Origin: Maribacter arenosus
GTDB lineage: Bacteria > Bacteroidota > Bacteroidia > Flavobacteriales > Flavobacteriaceae
Assembly: GCF_014610845.1 (NCBI RefSeq)
Contig: NZ_JABTCG010000001.1
Location: 1,079,068 to 1,143,067 of the forward strand
DNA: 64,000 nt
Reading direction: 5' to 3'
The notes beneath the pieces are model-generated. The model made no database searches. It was not told where the DNA came from and worked only from the letters and a program-made list of their open reading frames with translations. A program made the position numbers and the translations under genes. The stretch's first letter is position 1, and each line of letters begins with the position of its first letter. Shown here one piece after another: positions 53,666 to 62,074 of this stretch.

Positions 53666-54169
53666 ATGAAGCACCTATTCGTTTTATGCATTTTTGCCCT
53701 GCTCTTGTCCTGTGATGATGGGGATCTGCAAATTGATACCATCGATTTTGATAGTGTGGCCATAGAGGATTGTGGTGATGTTGCCGTTGGTCAGAGCAAT
53801 GTTCTATTTAAAATAAATGATGATGAGGCTTTGATCCTTGTTTTACCGAGTGGCGCGCTAAAGAACGAAGTTTCCGAAACCACGATAACAAGCGATGTGC
53901 CAAGTGGTTCAACATTGACCTATCGCCTATTCTCCGATACTGTTGATGACGACTATTTTTGTGACCAAATTCCAGTAACGTCTCCAACCGTAATCGATGA
54001 AATTGAGGCTGAAGGTGGTTCTATTCTCATTAATACCACGACGGAAGATTCCATTACATTTACGCATGATATAAGCTTAAGTGAGATTACCTTTATCACC
54101 TCCAAAGATCAGAGGATTACCGATTTACAGATTAATGATTTCGGTACGGTTACCACTACAGTGGAATAA
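53666..54169 (+). CDS. Lipoprotein of unknown function
   Basis: 167 residues. A short lipoprotein signal (FALLLSCDDGD) is followed by an acidic beta-rich chain with two further cysteines (IEDCGDVAVG, YFCDQIPVTS) and the C-terminal VTTTVE. Asp/Glu-rich N-terminus suggests surface exposure by the Bacteroidota lipoprotein export pattern, where negative residues follow the lipid Cys. It resembles in layout the lipoprotein at 59464-59955 but shares no clear motif. No known family recognised. Ends 3 bases from the convergent Smr gene. Confidence 0.75.
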   Translation: MKHLFVLCIFALLLSCDDGDLQIDTIDFDSVAIEDCGDVAVGQSNVLFKINDDEALILVLPSGALKNEVSETTITSDVPSGSTLTYRLFSDTVDDDYFCDQIPVTSPTVIDEIEAEGGSILINTTTEDSITFTHDISLSEITFITSKDQRITDLQINDFGTVTTTVE

Positions 54170-54172
54170 AAT

Positions 54173-54721
54173 TCAACTATTTTGATAAATATACACTTCC
54201 GTAGCTCCCAACCCGTATTTTTGATAATCGGCATCATAGAATTTTAGATTATCGTACCGTCCAAAAAGATAGTTCAGTTCTTCCTTTAAAACCCCCTCTC
54301 CTACGCCATGAATAAATACCACTTTCTGGATACGTTTGCGCATGGCAAATTCCAATTGTCGTTTGGCCGTATCCATCTGCAAATTCAGCATTTCATGATG
54401 GCTCATTCCTTTGGATGATTTTACCAACTGATTAATATGCAGGTCCACTTCCATAGTTGGGGAATTTCGTTCTTTAGGTTTTTGTACCGATGGTCTTTTT
54501 TTCTTGGCAATCGCTTCCTCGGACTTGACCTGGGCTACTTCAAAATTGGAAACCTTGATGGGACTGTCACCTGAAATCTTTACTAGTTCATTGGGCATGA
54601 AATTCAGCATAAAACCATCCTCTGACTCAATGGTAATTTCATCATTGAAAACGGCAACTACTTTCCCATGCATCACCTCGTCTAGAACCTCTACCCTATC
54701 ACCTACTTCAAAAAGCGCCAT
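54173..54721 (-). CDS. Smr-domain protein with N-terminal SH3-like domain
   Basis: 182 residues. N-terminal beta domain (~5-55, FEVGDRVEVLDEVMHGKVVAVF, DUF2027-like) is linked by a basic stretch (KKKRPSVQKPKERN) to a C-terminal Smr domain (~90-182), with the characteristic EVDLHINQL and VVFIHGVGEGVLKEEL. Smr domains, as in MutS2, nick or bind branched nucleic acid or act on stalled ribosomes. This protein has no MutS part. Both core motifs are intact. Confidence 0.9.
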   Translation of the reverse strand: MALFEVGDRVEVLDEVMHGKVVAVFNDEITIESEDGFMLNFMPNELVKISGDSPIKVSNFEVAQVKSEEAIAKKKRPSVQKPKERNSPTMEVDLHINQLVKSSKGMSHHEMLNLQMDTAKRQLEFAMRKRIQKVVFIHGVGEGVLKEELNYLFGRYDNLKFYDADYQKYGLGATEVYIYQNS

Positions 54722-54738
54722 AATTTTATTTTATACCC

Positions 54739-54746
54739 CAAAAATA
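54739..54746 (-). promoter_or_regulatory. -7 promoter element for the Smr gene
   Basis: TATTTTTG on the minus strand, ending 17 bases before the Smr start codon at 54721. Exact consensus match; -33 not evident. Confidence 0.45.
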
Positions 54747-54784
54747 ATGGTTATTTTTCCCTAAGAATTGGAATTTGGGTAAAA

Positions 54785-55084
54785 ATGTATCTGTCCACTT
54801 TTATATTTTTTCTAGAAAGCTATATGCTTCCATGTTTGAATAAAAAATTCTTCGGAATCGATTGTCCAGGCTGTGGGGCACAACGCGCATTCTCATTGTT
54901 GTTCCAAGGTGAATTCGCTGCTGCCTTTGAAATGTACCCCGCTATTTTTACGATTATTCCCTTACTGGGCTTTTTATTGGCCGACAATTTTTTTACAATT
55001 AAATATTCAAACAAGATTATTATTACCTTAATGGTTTCAAGTGTAGTATTGATCCTTGGAAATTATATTTTAAAATTTTTATAA
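54785..55084 (+). CDS. DUF2752 membrane protein
   Basis: 99 residues with three hydrophobic segments. The family signature lies near residue 27: FFGIDCPGCGAQRAFSLLFQG, with the CPGCG pair of cysteines. Function of DUF2752 is unknown; the Cys motif might bind metal or a redox partner. It is followed after 16 bases by two CCC-motif membrane proteins, and the three probably form a unit. Confidence 0.85.
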   Translation: MYLSTFIFFLESYMLPCLNKKFFGIDCPGCGAQRAFSLLFQGEFAAAFEMYPAIFTIIPLLGFLLADNFFTIKYSNKIIITLMVSSVVLILGNYILKFL

Positions 55085-55100
55085 CCAAACACTTTAATTT

Positions 55101-55427
55101 ATGGAACAACAAAAATTACCTAATGTTACTATAGCAATTGTCCTTTCAATTGTTTCATTTTTCTGCTGCTGTCTTAGTGCTGGGATTGGTGGTATATTAC
55201 TCTCCGGTATCGCCTTATTTTTAACGAAAAAGGATGAAAATCTATATAAACAGAATCCTGAAAACTACAGTAATTTCAGTACATTGAAAACGGCAAAAAT
55301 CATAGCTATTATAGGTCTTGTATTGGGAGTACTCTCCTTGATCTGGACGGTATACTCCGTACAACAAATGGGCGGTTGGGATGCCTATATGGAACAAGTT
55401 CAGGACATGATGGATCAATGGCAATAA
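55101..55427 (+). CDS. CCC-motif small membrane protein, first copy
   Basis: 108 residues with two membrane segments. FFCCCLSAGIGGILLSGIALFL in helix 1 carries the triple cysteine (given here as the motif region 21-42, key residues Cys23-25), and TLKTAKIIAIIGLVLGVLSLIW is helix 2. The loop has KNPxNYSNF-like sequence. Such CCC-motif proteins occur in pairs in Bacteroidota; their role is unknown. Acidic C-terminus. Confidence 0.8.
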   Translation: MEQQKLPNVTIAIVLSIVSFFCCCLSAGIGGILLSGIALFLTKKDENLYKQNPENYSNFSTLKTAKIIAIIGLVLGVLSLIWTVYSVQQMGGWDAYMEQVQDMMDQWQ

Positions 55428-55452
55428 CCAAACAACCGATTAAATAATAAAT

Positions 55453-55764
55453 ATGAATAAAGAAACCTTACCGGGTTCAGGGAACGTACTGACCTTCGGA
55501 ATATTATCGATTGCCCTCACCTTGCTTTGTTGCGGTCCCTTTGGTGGAATATTTGGTATAATTGCCCTTTCCCAGGCGAAAAGTGCCGAACGCCTTTTTA
55601 ATTCGGACCCTAACAGATATTCAGGATTTGAGAATGTAAAGACCGGAAGAATATTGTCTTACATTGGTATTGCCCTTGCTGCAATATTGCTGGTCTTCAC
55701 CATCATCTATTTTGGGGCATTGGCCGCTATTATAGCAGGATCTTCGTCTGAGTGGGGATTATAA
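55453..55764 (+). CDS. CCC-motif small membrane protein, second copy
   Basis: 103 residues, paralogous to the gene before it: FGILSIALTLLCCGPFGGIFG as helix 1 (Cys-Cys-Gly in place of Cys-Cys-Cys), then SDPNRYSGFENVKTGRILSYIG and a second helix. It ends 12 bases before a strong bidirectional terminator. No known function. Confidence 0.8.
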   Translation: MNKETLPGSGNVLTFGILSIALTLLCCGPFGGIFGIIALSQAKSAERLFNSDPNRYSGFENVKTGRILSYIGIALAAILLVFTIIYFGALAAIIAGSSSEWGL

Positions 55765-55776
55765 TTAATGTGACAT

Positions 55777-55813
55777 AAAAAATCCCCTGAACGAATTGTT
55801 CAGGGGATTTTTT
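55777..55813. terminator. Bidirectional rho-independent terminator
   Basis: A 16-bp stem, AAAAAATCCCCTGAAC at 55777-55792 and GTTCAGGGGATTTTTT at 55798-55813, with a 5-nt loop and A/T runs on both sides serves the plus-strand membrane-protein genes and the minus-strand rocD gene, whose stop codon it touches. Confidence 0.92.
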
Positions 55814-57090
55814 TATTTTTCAAACTCTTTAATTGTTTTTGAGATTATTGAAATACAATCCAATAACTCATCCTTGGTCATCACCAATGGTGGTGCGAAA
55901 CGTATGATATTGCCATGGGTTGGTTTGGCTAAGAGTCCGTTCGCTTTCATTGCCATACATATGTCCCATGCCGTAGAACTATCTTCAGAATCATTGATTA
56001 CAATGGCATTCAAAAGGCCTTTACCGCGAACCATGCTGATCAAATCGGACTGATTGATCAATTTTTGCATTTCCTCCCTAAAGAGATTGCCGAGGACAAA
56101 TGCATTTTCTGCTAGTTTTTCCTCTTTAACAACATCCAAAGCAGCTATGGCCACAGCACATGCCAAGGGGTTGCCTCCAAAAGTAGAACCATGGTTTCCA
56201 GGGCGTATTACCTCCATCACCCCATGATCCGCCAATACGGCCGATACCGGGAAAACGCCTCCAGAAAGGGCTTTCCCTAATATTAGGATATCGGGTTTTA
56301 CCTCTGGCGTTTCACTACAACATTTGTCGGGACAAGAGCAATTACCACAAGTGGCCAATAACCTTCCTGTCCTTGCAATTCCCGTTTGGACTTCATCAGC
56401 AATAAACAATACGTTTTTCGACTTACACAATTTGTAGGCTTCACTTATATAATTGTCATCAGGGACAAAAACACCAGCTTCCCCTTGAATTGGTTCCACT
56501 AAAAATGCAGCTACATTTTCATCTTTTAGGGCTTCTTTCAACGCATTGAGATCATTGTACCGAATAGAAACCATTCCTGGTGTAAAGGGCCCAAAATTTT
56601 CCGTGGCAATCGGATCATTTGAAGCTGAAATGATGGTTACGGTCCTCCCATGGAAATTATTATGACAAACAATGATCTTGGCCTGATTGGTTGGTATACC
56701 CTTTTTCTCATAGCCCCATTTGCGCGCCAATTTAATTGCGGTTTCAACCGCTTCGGCCCCCGTGTTCATGGGCAATACCTTGTCAAAACCAAAATACTCC
56801 GTAACATACTTCTCATATTTTCCGAGCATGTCATTATAAAATGCCCTTGAAGTCAAGGTTAATTTTTCTGCCTGGACCTTTAAGGCATTAATGATTTTGG
56901 GATGACAATGCCCTTGGTTTACTGCGGAATAGGCCGATAGGAAGTCATAGTATTTATTTCCTTCCAAATCCCATACAAACACGCCTTCCCCTTTACTTAG
57001 AACTACGGGTAATGGATGATAATTCTGTGCGCCGTACTTTTCCTCCAAAGCAATAGCTTCTTTTGAACTCATTTTTTCTAAAACCGACAT
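55813..57090 (-). CDS. rocD: Ornithine aminotransferase
   Basis: 425 residues; converts ornithine and 2-oxoglutarate to glutamate semialdehyde and glutamate, in arginine/proline metabolism. Family features: [66 protein letters not shown] and the PLP lysine in [17 protein letters not shown]. Between ARTGRLLA and VKPD it carries a cysteine-rich insertion ([17 protein letters not shown]; six Cys within ~14 residues), absent from textbook RocD and perhaps a metal site. Start at 57090, a second ATG six codons on is also possible. Confidence 0.93.
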   Translation of the reverse strand: MSVLEKMSSKEAIALEEKYGAQNYHPLPVVLSKGEGVFVWDLEGNKYYDFLSAYSAVNQGHCHPKIINALKVQAEKLTLTSRAFYNDMLGKYEKYVTEYFGFDKVLPMNTGAEAVETAIKLARKWGYEKKGIPTNQAKIIVCHNNFHGRTVTIISASNDPIATENFGPFTPGMVSIRYNDLNALKEALKDENVAAFLVEPIQGEAGVFVPDDNYISEAYKLCKSKNVLFIADEVQTGIARTGRLLATCGNCSCPDKCCSETPEVKPDILILGKALSGGVFPVSAVLADHGVMEVIRPGNHGSTFGGNPLACAVAIAALDVVKEEKLAENAFVLGNLFREEMQKLINQSDLISMVRGKGLLNAIVINDSEDSSTAWDICMAMKANGLLAKPTHGNIIRFAPPLVMTKDELLDCISIISKTIKEFEK

Positions 57091-57250
57091 GATAAAAATT
57101 ACTTTAAATAAAACTTCAGTAATTCCTTCTGCACCTTTATCCTTTCGAAGATTCGAAAATTCAGCGTAGGAGAGAAATCATCCTTTGTAGAGCTGCTAAA
57201 ATACAAAATGTTATGACATTGTTGAAATATTACATTTAGGTCATATAAAA

Positions 57251-57637
57251 CTATGCGTCGAGCTTTCCCGAAATTGTTGCTACTTGGAGTTCCAATCTTT
57301 TCAATTCCCTCAAAATGTCATTTTTGTCCATTTGCATCCAAAAATAAAGTTTCAACATCCCCATGAAAATCATACATAAGAAACCTGCAGATGCCCATTT
57401 AATAAGTTCGTTTGTCTCGGTGGTCCCAAAAAACCGGAACATACAATAAATGAACAACCCGAAAATCACTAAGTACACAATGTTCATGACTATCGCAAGC
57501 CACCCTACTTTACTTTTATAGACTTCGCCCAATTTCCCGATTAGATTTTGTTCTTCTAATTCATCATAGAATTTTGCCTCCTCCTGATTAAGTGTTTTTT
57601 TAATTAGTTCGTCGATTTTTTCCTTTTCTTTCTTCAT
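57251..57637 (-). CDS. DUF6768-like small membrane protein
   Basis: 128 residues from ATG 57637 (MKKEKEKIDELIKKTLNQEE); a longer frame from 57676 begins in sequence unlike the family. A charged N-terminal helix (EEAKFYDELEEQNLIGKLGEVY) is followed by two membrane segments (LAIVMNIVYLVIFGLFIYCMF and WASAGFLCMIFMGMLKLYF) and a C-terminal helix (MQMDKNDILRELKRLELQV). In Bacteroidota such proteins often sit beside sigma-factor genes; none is here. Function unknown. Confidence 0.8.
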   Translation of the reverse strand: MKKEKEKIDELIKKTLNQEEAKFYDELEEQNLIGKLGEVYKSKVGWLAIVMNIVYLVIFGLFIYCMFRFFGTTETNELIKWASAGFLCMIFMGMLKLYFWMQMDKNDILRELKRLELQVATISGKLDA

Positions 57638-58037
57638 GATATATGATTTAAAAATGTTTCTATATAAAAACTTCAATCGATTGTCGGATTATGATACGCA
57701 TCGCCGAGCTCGAAAAATAGTGACATCTCTTAGCGTATATAACTTATTAATGATGGTTCCCCAACAATCGTGTACGACATCCTTTCAAGCTTCAATATCG
57801 TGCAGAAACCAATAAGCATGGCTATTATGTTTTCTATGGTGCCTTTTGGCCAACATGCCCAAAGCGTGCCTGTCATCAGCTTGAAATTGCAACACCAACA
57901 GGCATCAAAGATTTTGTCAGGAGTCATGAATTGTTTGTTCTAACCTATTGACAGTAATATGTCGGAAAGGTTAAATTTTTATGATTTTTTTATAGTATTC
58001 CCATTAAAGATAGGGGTAATAAATGCAAACCTATTAG
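57638..58037. other. Intergenic region without a supported gene
   Basis: 400 bases upstream of both the DUF6768-like gene and rlmD. Short open frames exist (for example 57730-57927 on the minus strand, 65 codons, Cys/Trp-rich), but I see no signal, family motif or ribosome site that supports them. It is a little less AT-rich in 57740-57930 than its flanks and could be a decayed gene. Confidence 0.5.
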
Positions 58038-58045
58038 TACTTTTG
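58038..58045 (+). promoter_or_regulatory. -7 promoter element four bases before rlmD
   Basis: TACTTTTG then CGCC and the ATG at 58050. Same spacing as at 53654-53661, so the rlmD transcript may start at its initiation codon. Confidence 0.5.
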
Positions 58046-58049
58046 CGCC

Positions 58050-59459
58050 ATGCGTAAAAAGAATAAAAGGGTTGTATTTGAAAACATTGAGGTGTTGGAT
58101 GCAGTGGCCAAAGGTAAAACCATAGGCAAGGCTCCTGACGGTAGGGTTATTTTTATGACGAATACCGTCCCTGGCGATGTGGTTGATGTGCAAACCACCA
58201 AAAAGCGTAAGTCCTTTTTTGAAGGGGTGGCCATCAATTTCCATTCGTATTCCAATAAACGTATTGAGGCAAAATGTGAACATTTTGGCATTTGTGGTGG
58301 CTGCAAATGGCAACATATGGCCTATGATCACCAATTATTCTATAAACAGCAAGAAGTGGAGAACAACCTGAAACGAATCGGGCATCTGGATTTGCCGATT
58401 ACAAACCCCATTTTAGGCTCTAAAGACCAGTATTTCTACCGGAATAAAATGGAATTCTCCTTTTCCGATAGCCGCTGGTTGACTTTGGAAGAAATTCGAT
58501 CCGATGTTGAAATCGAGGATAAAAATGCATTGGGATTCCATATTCCCGGGATGTGGGATAAAATTTTGGACATAAAAAATTGTCATCTTCAAGCAGACCC
58601 ATCCAATGCCATACGTTTGGAAGTCAAGGCATTTTCAGTAAAGAACAAGATTACTTTCTTCAATCCACGAAAGCAGCATGGTATGCTTCGGACCTTGATG
58701 ATTCGTACTTCCTCTACTGGAGAGATCATGGTTTTGATTCAGTTTTATGAGGAGGACAAGGTTAAAAGGGAACTGTTATTGAATCACTTGGCGACGGTTT
58801 TTCCAGAAATTACGTCCTTGCAATATGTAATCAATAAGAAACAGAACGACACTCTTTATGATCAGGAAATTCTCTGTTTTGCCGGTCGAGATCACATCAT
58901 TGAAGCGATGGAAGGGCTACAGTTCAAAATCAATGCCAAGTCATTTTATCAAACTAATTCGGCACAAGCGTATGAATTATATAAAATAACACGCGATTTT
59001 GCCGGACTCACCGGAAAGGAGCTGGTATATGACCTCTATACAGGTACAGGCACCATCGCCCAATTTGTTGCTAAAAAAGCTAAAAAAGTCATTGGTATCG
59101 AATCGGTACCTGAAGCGATTGCAGATGCAAAGGCGAACGCAGCCAATAATAATATCGAAAATGTAGATTTTTTTGTCGGTGATATGAAGAATGTATTCAA
59201 TGAAGCGTTCATCAAAACCCATGGGCACCCCGATATTGTTATTACAGATCCTCCTAGGGATGGCATGCATAAGGATGTTGTGCAACAAATAGTTGACATC
59301 GCTCCCAAGAGAATCGTATATGTAAGTTGTAATAGTGCCACCCAAGCTCGGGATTTGGAGATGATGAAACATAAATATAAAGTGATCAAAGTACAACCCG
59401 TTGATATGTTTCCCCAAACCCATCATGTAGAAAATGTTGTACTTTTGGAAAAGCTCTAG
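58050..59459 (+). CDS. rlmD: 23S rRNA (uracil-5-)-methyltransferase RlmD
   Basis: 469 residues. RlmD methylates U1939 of 23S rRNA with SAM. N-terminal TRAM domain (~1-70, GKAPDGRVIFMTNTVPGDVV), then the [4Fe-4S] cysteines in KCEHFGICGGCKWQH plus NCHLQ further on, an RNA-binding region, and a Rossmann methyltransferase: SFYQTNSAQAYELY, VYDLYTGTGTIAQF, ITDPPRDGMH and the nucleophilic Cys with YVSCNSATQARDL. It heads a three-gene unit with the two outer-envelope proteins that follow (4-base gap, then a 20-base overlap). Confidence 0.95.
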   Translation: MRKKNKRVVFENIEVLDAVAKGKTIGKAPDGRVIFMTNTVPGDVVDVQTTKKRKSFFEGVAINFHSYSNKRIEAKCEHFGICGGCKWQHMAYDHQLFYKQQEVENNLKRIGHLDLPITNPILGSKDQYFYRNKMEFSFSDSRWLTLEEIRSDVEIEDKNALGFHIPGMWDKILDIKNCHLQADPSNAIRLEVKAFSVKNKITFFNPRKQHGMLRTLMIRTSSTGEIMVLIQFYEEDKVKRELLLNHLATVFPEITSLQYVINKKQNDTLYDQEILCFAGRDHIIEAMEGLQFKINAKSFYQTNSAQAYELYKITRDFAGLTGKELVYDLYTGTGTIAQFVAKKAKKVIGIESVPEAIADAKANAANNNIENVDFFVGDMKNVFNEAFIKTHGHPDIVITDPPRDGMHKDVVQQIVDIAPKRIVYVSCNSATQARDLEMMKHKYKVIKVQPVDMFPQTHHVENVVLLEKL

Positions 59460-59463
59460 CCAG

Positions 59464-59955
59464 ATGAATAAAATTAGAATTACCTTTTTTATTGTATTGG
59501 GTATCATTTCATTCGCTGCCTGCGAAAAAGATGATATTTGTGTTGATGGCGATGAGCCCTTGCTGGTGATTCGGTTCTATGACATAACCGATACCACCGA
59601 ATTCAAAGATGTTACGAATCTTGAGGTGAGGGGCCTTATATCCCCTGATACTTTGGATGTGATTTCCAATGCCGATTTGGATTCGATCGCGATACCCCTT
59701 CGGGCAGATGCTTCCTTTACATCTTTTGTAATCTCCCGCCAAGAATCAAGTGATGATACCGAGAATATTGATGTTCTTACCTTCAGCCATGGGACCAAGG
59801 ACGTATTTATTTCCCGTGCCTGCGGATTTATTGCCAATTATGAAAATCTAAGCTCCGAATTAACAACTGATTCGGATAACTGGATAGAAAGTATCGAAAT
59901 CGTTAATACTACCATAGAAAATTCAGACACAGCCCATGTTAAGATATTTCACTAG
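59464..59955 (+). CDS. DUF6452-like lipoprotein
   Basis: 163 residues from ATG 59464. A signal with lipobox-like ISFAACEKDDIC is followed by an acidic beta-rich domain (DEPLLVIRFYDITDTTEFKD, SISL-type strands) and a second Cys (SRACGFIANY). In Bacteroidota this family is found directly after rlmD and before a DUF6048-type protein, as here, which supports the assignment. Function unknown; its 3' end overlaps the next gene by 20 bases. Confidence 0.75.
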   Translation: MNKIRITFFIVLGIISFAACEKDDICVDGDEPLLVIRFYDITDTTEFKDVTNLEVRGLISPDTLDVISNADLDSIAIPLRADASFTSFVISRQESSDDTENIDVLTFSHGTKDVFISRACGFIANYENLSSELTTDSDNWIESIEIVNTTIENSDTAHVKIFH

Positions 59956-60730
59956 CATAAGTCTTCTGATTTGCGTTTTTACAGGATGGGCACAAAATGA
60001 ACCCATTGATTTGCAGCCCAAGGATTCCGTTGTACATAAACAGTCGTACGGTTTAAGGGTAGGGGTCGATTTGAGTCGAATTATTATTTCCCAGACCAGT
60101 GACGATTATTCCGGTTTTGAAATCGTTGGTGACTATAGACTTTCCCAAAAGCTTTACTTGGCCAGCGAAATAGGAAATGAAGAAAGGACCAGACAAGAAG
60201 ACCTCTATAATTTCACCACTTCTGGTAGTTATTTGAAAGTTGGGGTAGATTATAATACCTATGAAAATTGGTACGGCATGGACAATTCCATATTTATTGG
60301 TGGTAGGTTCGCTCTAAGTAGTTTTAATCAGACCTTGAATAATTTCCAATATTTCAATACTGAAAGATATTGGTCTGAAAACGATTTTGCCATGGGTTCC
60401 GATGTGGTCAGTGAATTTGACGGATTAAATGCTTCATGGTTAGAGTTTGTGTTAGGTTTAAAAGCGGAATTATTTGCCAATATATATTTAGGCGGAAGTG
60501 TTCGAATCGGCTTTCTGGTCAGCAATAAGGAAGATGACAATTTCCCAAATCTGTTTATTCCGGGGTTTAACAAAGTTACCGAAAACAGCAAATTCGGGAT
60601 TGGATATAATTATTCGATAACCTATATGATTCCCTTATATAAAAAGGCGAACAAAAGTAAGAAGACAAAACCAACGAAGGAACAAGAACCTGAGCGACCC
60701 GAAAGACCGGGGAACAAACCACAAAATTGA
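59936..60730 (+). CDS. DUF6048-like outer-membrane beta-barrel protein
   Basis: 264 residues with a signal peptide (LLICVFTGWAQNEP). The body is predicted beta-barrel: alternating amphipathic strands such as SYGLRVGVDLSRIII, FEIVGDYRLSQKLYLASEIG, GSYLKVGVDYNTYENWYG and KFGIGYNYSITYMIPLYKK near the C-terminus. The last ~30 residues are basic, then Pro/Glu-rich (QEPERPERPGNKPQ). Partner of the lipoprotein before it, whose gene it overlaps. Role unknown. Confidence 0.8.
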   Translation: MLRYFTSISLLICVFTGWAQNEPIDLQPKDSVVHKQSYGLRVGVDLSRIIISQTSDDYSGFEIVGDYRLSQKLYLASEIGNEERTRQEDLYNFTTSGSYLKVGVDYNTYENWYGMDNSIFIGGRFALSSFNQTLNNFQYFNTERYWSENDFAMGSDVVSEFDGLNASWLEFVLGLKAELFANIYLGGSVRIGFLVSNKEDDNFPNLFIPGFNKVTENSKFGIGYNYSITYMIPLYKKANKSKKTKPTKEQEPERPERPGNKPQN

Positions 60731-60820
60731 ATCTTTTTTTGTGTGGTCTACATCGAATCAGATTATAGATTTCACTAATTCCTTCGACGAAAAATGATTT
60801 CAACACAACAATTCTTGTCG

Positions 60821-61984
60821 CTACCCCTTATTTTGAAATTTGGCCTTTTTACTCCCCTCATACATCACATATTTGACCAATCGGGATTCTAATTGACTAT
60901 TGAAAACCTTTATTTTTCTAGATGGTCTTAGGCCTACAAATTTAAGTGCCTCTAAATTCGAAGTAATGAACCATGCATCGGTTCCTGGGTATTCCTGTTT
61001 TAAAGTATCACCGATCGATGCATAAAATTCTTCCATTTCCAAATCCAATCGTTCCCCGTATGGTGGGTTAAAAACCATATGCAAGTGATTATCGGTGAAT
61101 TTCGTGGACTCAAAAAAGCTTTTACGTTCCACATGGATATATTCCGAAAGGTTGGCATTGGCAATATTATCAATTGATTTTCTCACCGCCGATGGGGCTG
61201 TATCATAACCCACGATTTTATGGTGAAACTCCCGGGTTTTATTCAAACTACTATCAATGATCTTTTGAAAGAGTTCCTCATCGAAATCATTCCATTTCTC
61301 AAAGGCAAATTCCTTTCTATTGATATTTGCCGGAATATTACAAGCGATCATCGCTGCCTCGGTCAAAAAGGTACCACTGCCACACATGGGGTCTAAAAAA
61401 TCGGATTGACCGTCCCATCCGCTCAACAATAACAATCCAGAGGCCAAGACCTCGTTGATCGGGGCTATGTTGGTCGCCGTTCTATACCCCCTATGGTGCA
61501 ACGACCGTCCAGAACTATCCAAGGATACATTACAATGTTCTTTATGGATATGAACATTGATGCGCATATCAGGAAATTTAACATCCACATTAGGTCTTTG
61601 CCCATTGGTATCCCTGAACTTGTCAACAATGGCATCCTTTACTTTCTGTGAAACATAGAGCGAATGGGTAAATTCATCGGAAAACAACGTCGTATCTATG
61701 GCAAAGGTAGAATCGGTGGACAATACTTCGGTCCAATCCATTTGATAGATTTTCCTATACAACTCATTTTCATTTCGCACCGTAAAAGAATGTATGGGCT
61801 TAATGATTTTAATGGCTGTACGCAAACAGAGGTTGGCCTTGTACATAAAACCGGTATCCCCATCGAATGAGACGCTGCGGACACCTTCAATAACATTTCC
61901 AGCCCCGAGATTGCGTAATTCCTTGGCTAAAAGCTCCTCAAAACCAAATAAGGTTTTGGCCACCATTCTAAAATTATTGTTCAT
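60821..61984 (-). CDS. THUMP-domain class I RNA methyltransferase (RlmL N-terminal-like)
   Basis: 387 residues from ATG 61984 (MNNNFRMVAKTLFGFEELLA); the frame is open to 62029, but that stretch holds promoter elements. N-terminal THUMP domain (~1-165; KANLCLRTAIKIIKPIHSF) then a Rossmann methyltransferase with DPMCGSGTFLTEAAMIACN and the N6-adenine-type FNPPYGERL motif. Matches the m2G2445-type half of RlmL rather than the fused RlmKL. Methylates 23S rRNA by family; exact base inferred. Confidence 0.9.
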   Translation of the reverse strand: MNNNFRMVAKTLFGFEELLAKELRNLGAGNVIEGVRSVSFDGDTGFMYKANLCLRTAIKIIKPIHSFTVRNENELYRKIYQMDWTEVLSTDSTFAIDTTLFSDEFTHSLYVSQKVKDAIVDKFRDTNGQRPNVDVKFPDMRINVHIHKEHCNVSLDSSGRSLHHRGYRTATNIAPINEVLASGLLLLSGWDGQSDFLDPMCGSGTFLTEAAMIACNIPANINRKEFAFEKWNDFDEELFQKIIDSSLNKTREFHHKIVGYDTAPSAVRKSIDNIANANLSEYIHVERKSFFESTKFTDNHLHMVFNPPYGERLDLEMEEFYASIGDTLKQEYPGTDAWFITSNLEALKFVGLRPSRKIKVFNSQLESRLVKYVMYEGSKKAKFQNKG

Positions 61985-62004
61985 ATGCATTACAAAGATT
62001 GAGA

Positions 62005-62023
62005 CAAAAATACAGTATTTTTG
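62005..62023. promoter_or_regulatory. Back-to-back divergent promoter elements
   Basis: CAAAAATA at 62005-62012 (TATTTTTG on the minus strand) and TATTTTTG at 62016-62023 are separated by only three bases, giving a near-perfect 19-bp palindrome. The left one serves the THUMP methyltransferase (ATG 61984), the right one the ZIP gene (ATG 62075). Polymerases on the two would overlap. Confidence 0.6.
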
Positions 62024-62074
62024 CGCCATCCATGACAGGTGGATTAATTTCGTTTTGCACCTAAACCAGTATTA

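Noticed and set aside
53564..53674. Extended N-terminus of the cysteine desulfurase
   Set aside because: It contains the -7 element at 53590 and runs into the divergent lipoprotein gene; MENVYLDNAATTR at 53563 is the normal family start.
57730..57927. 65-codon minus-strand ORF before rlmD
   Set aside because: No signal, motif, ribosome site or plausible composition.
61985..62029. Extended N-terminus of the THUMP methyltransferase (MAQKYCIF...)
   Set aside because: The first codons coincide with the two promoter elements at 62005-62023, and the conserved family start fits ATG 61984.
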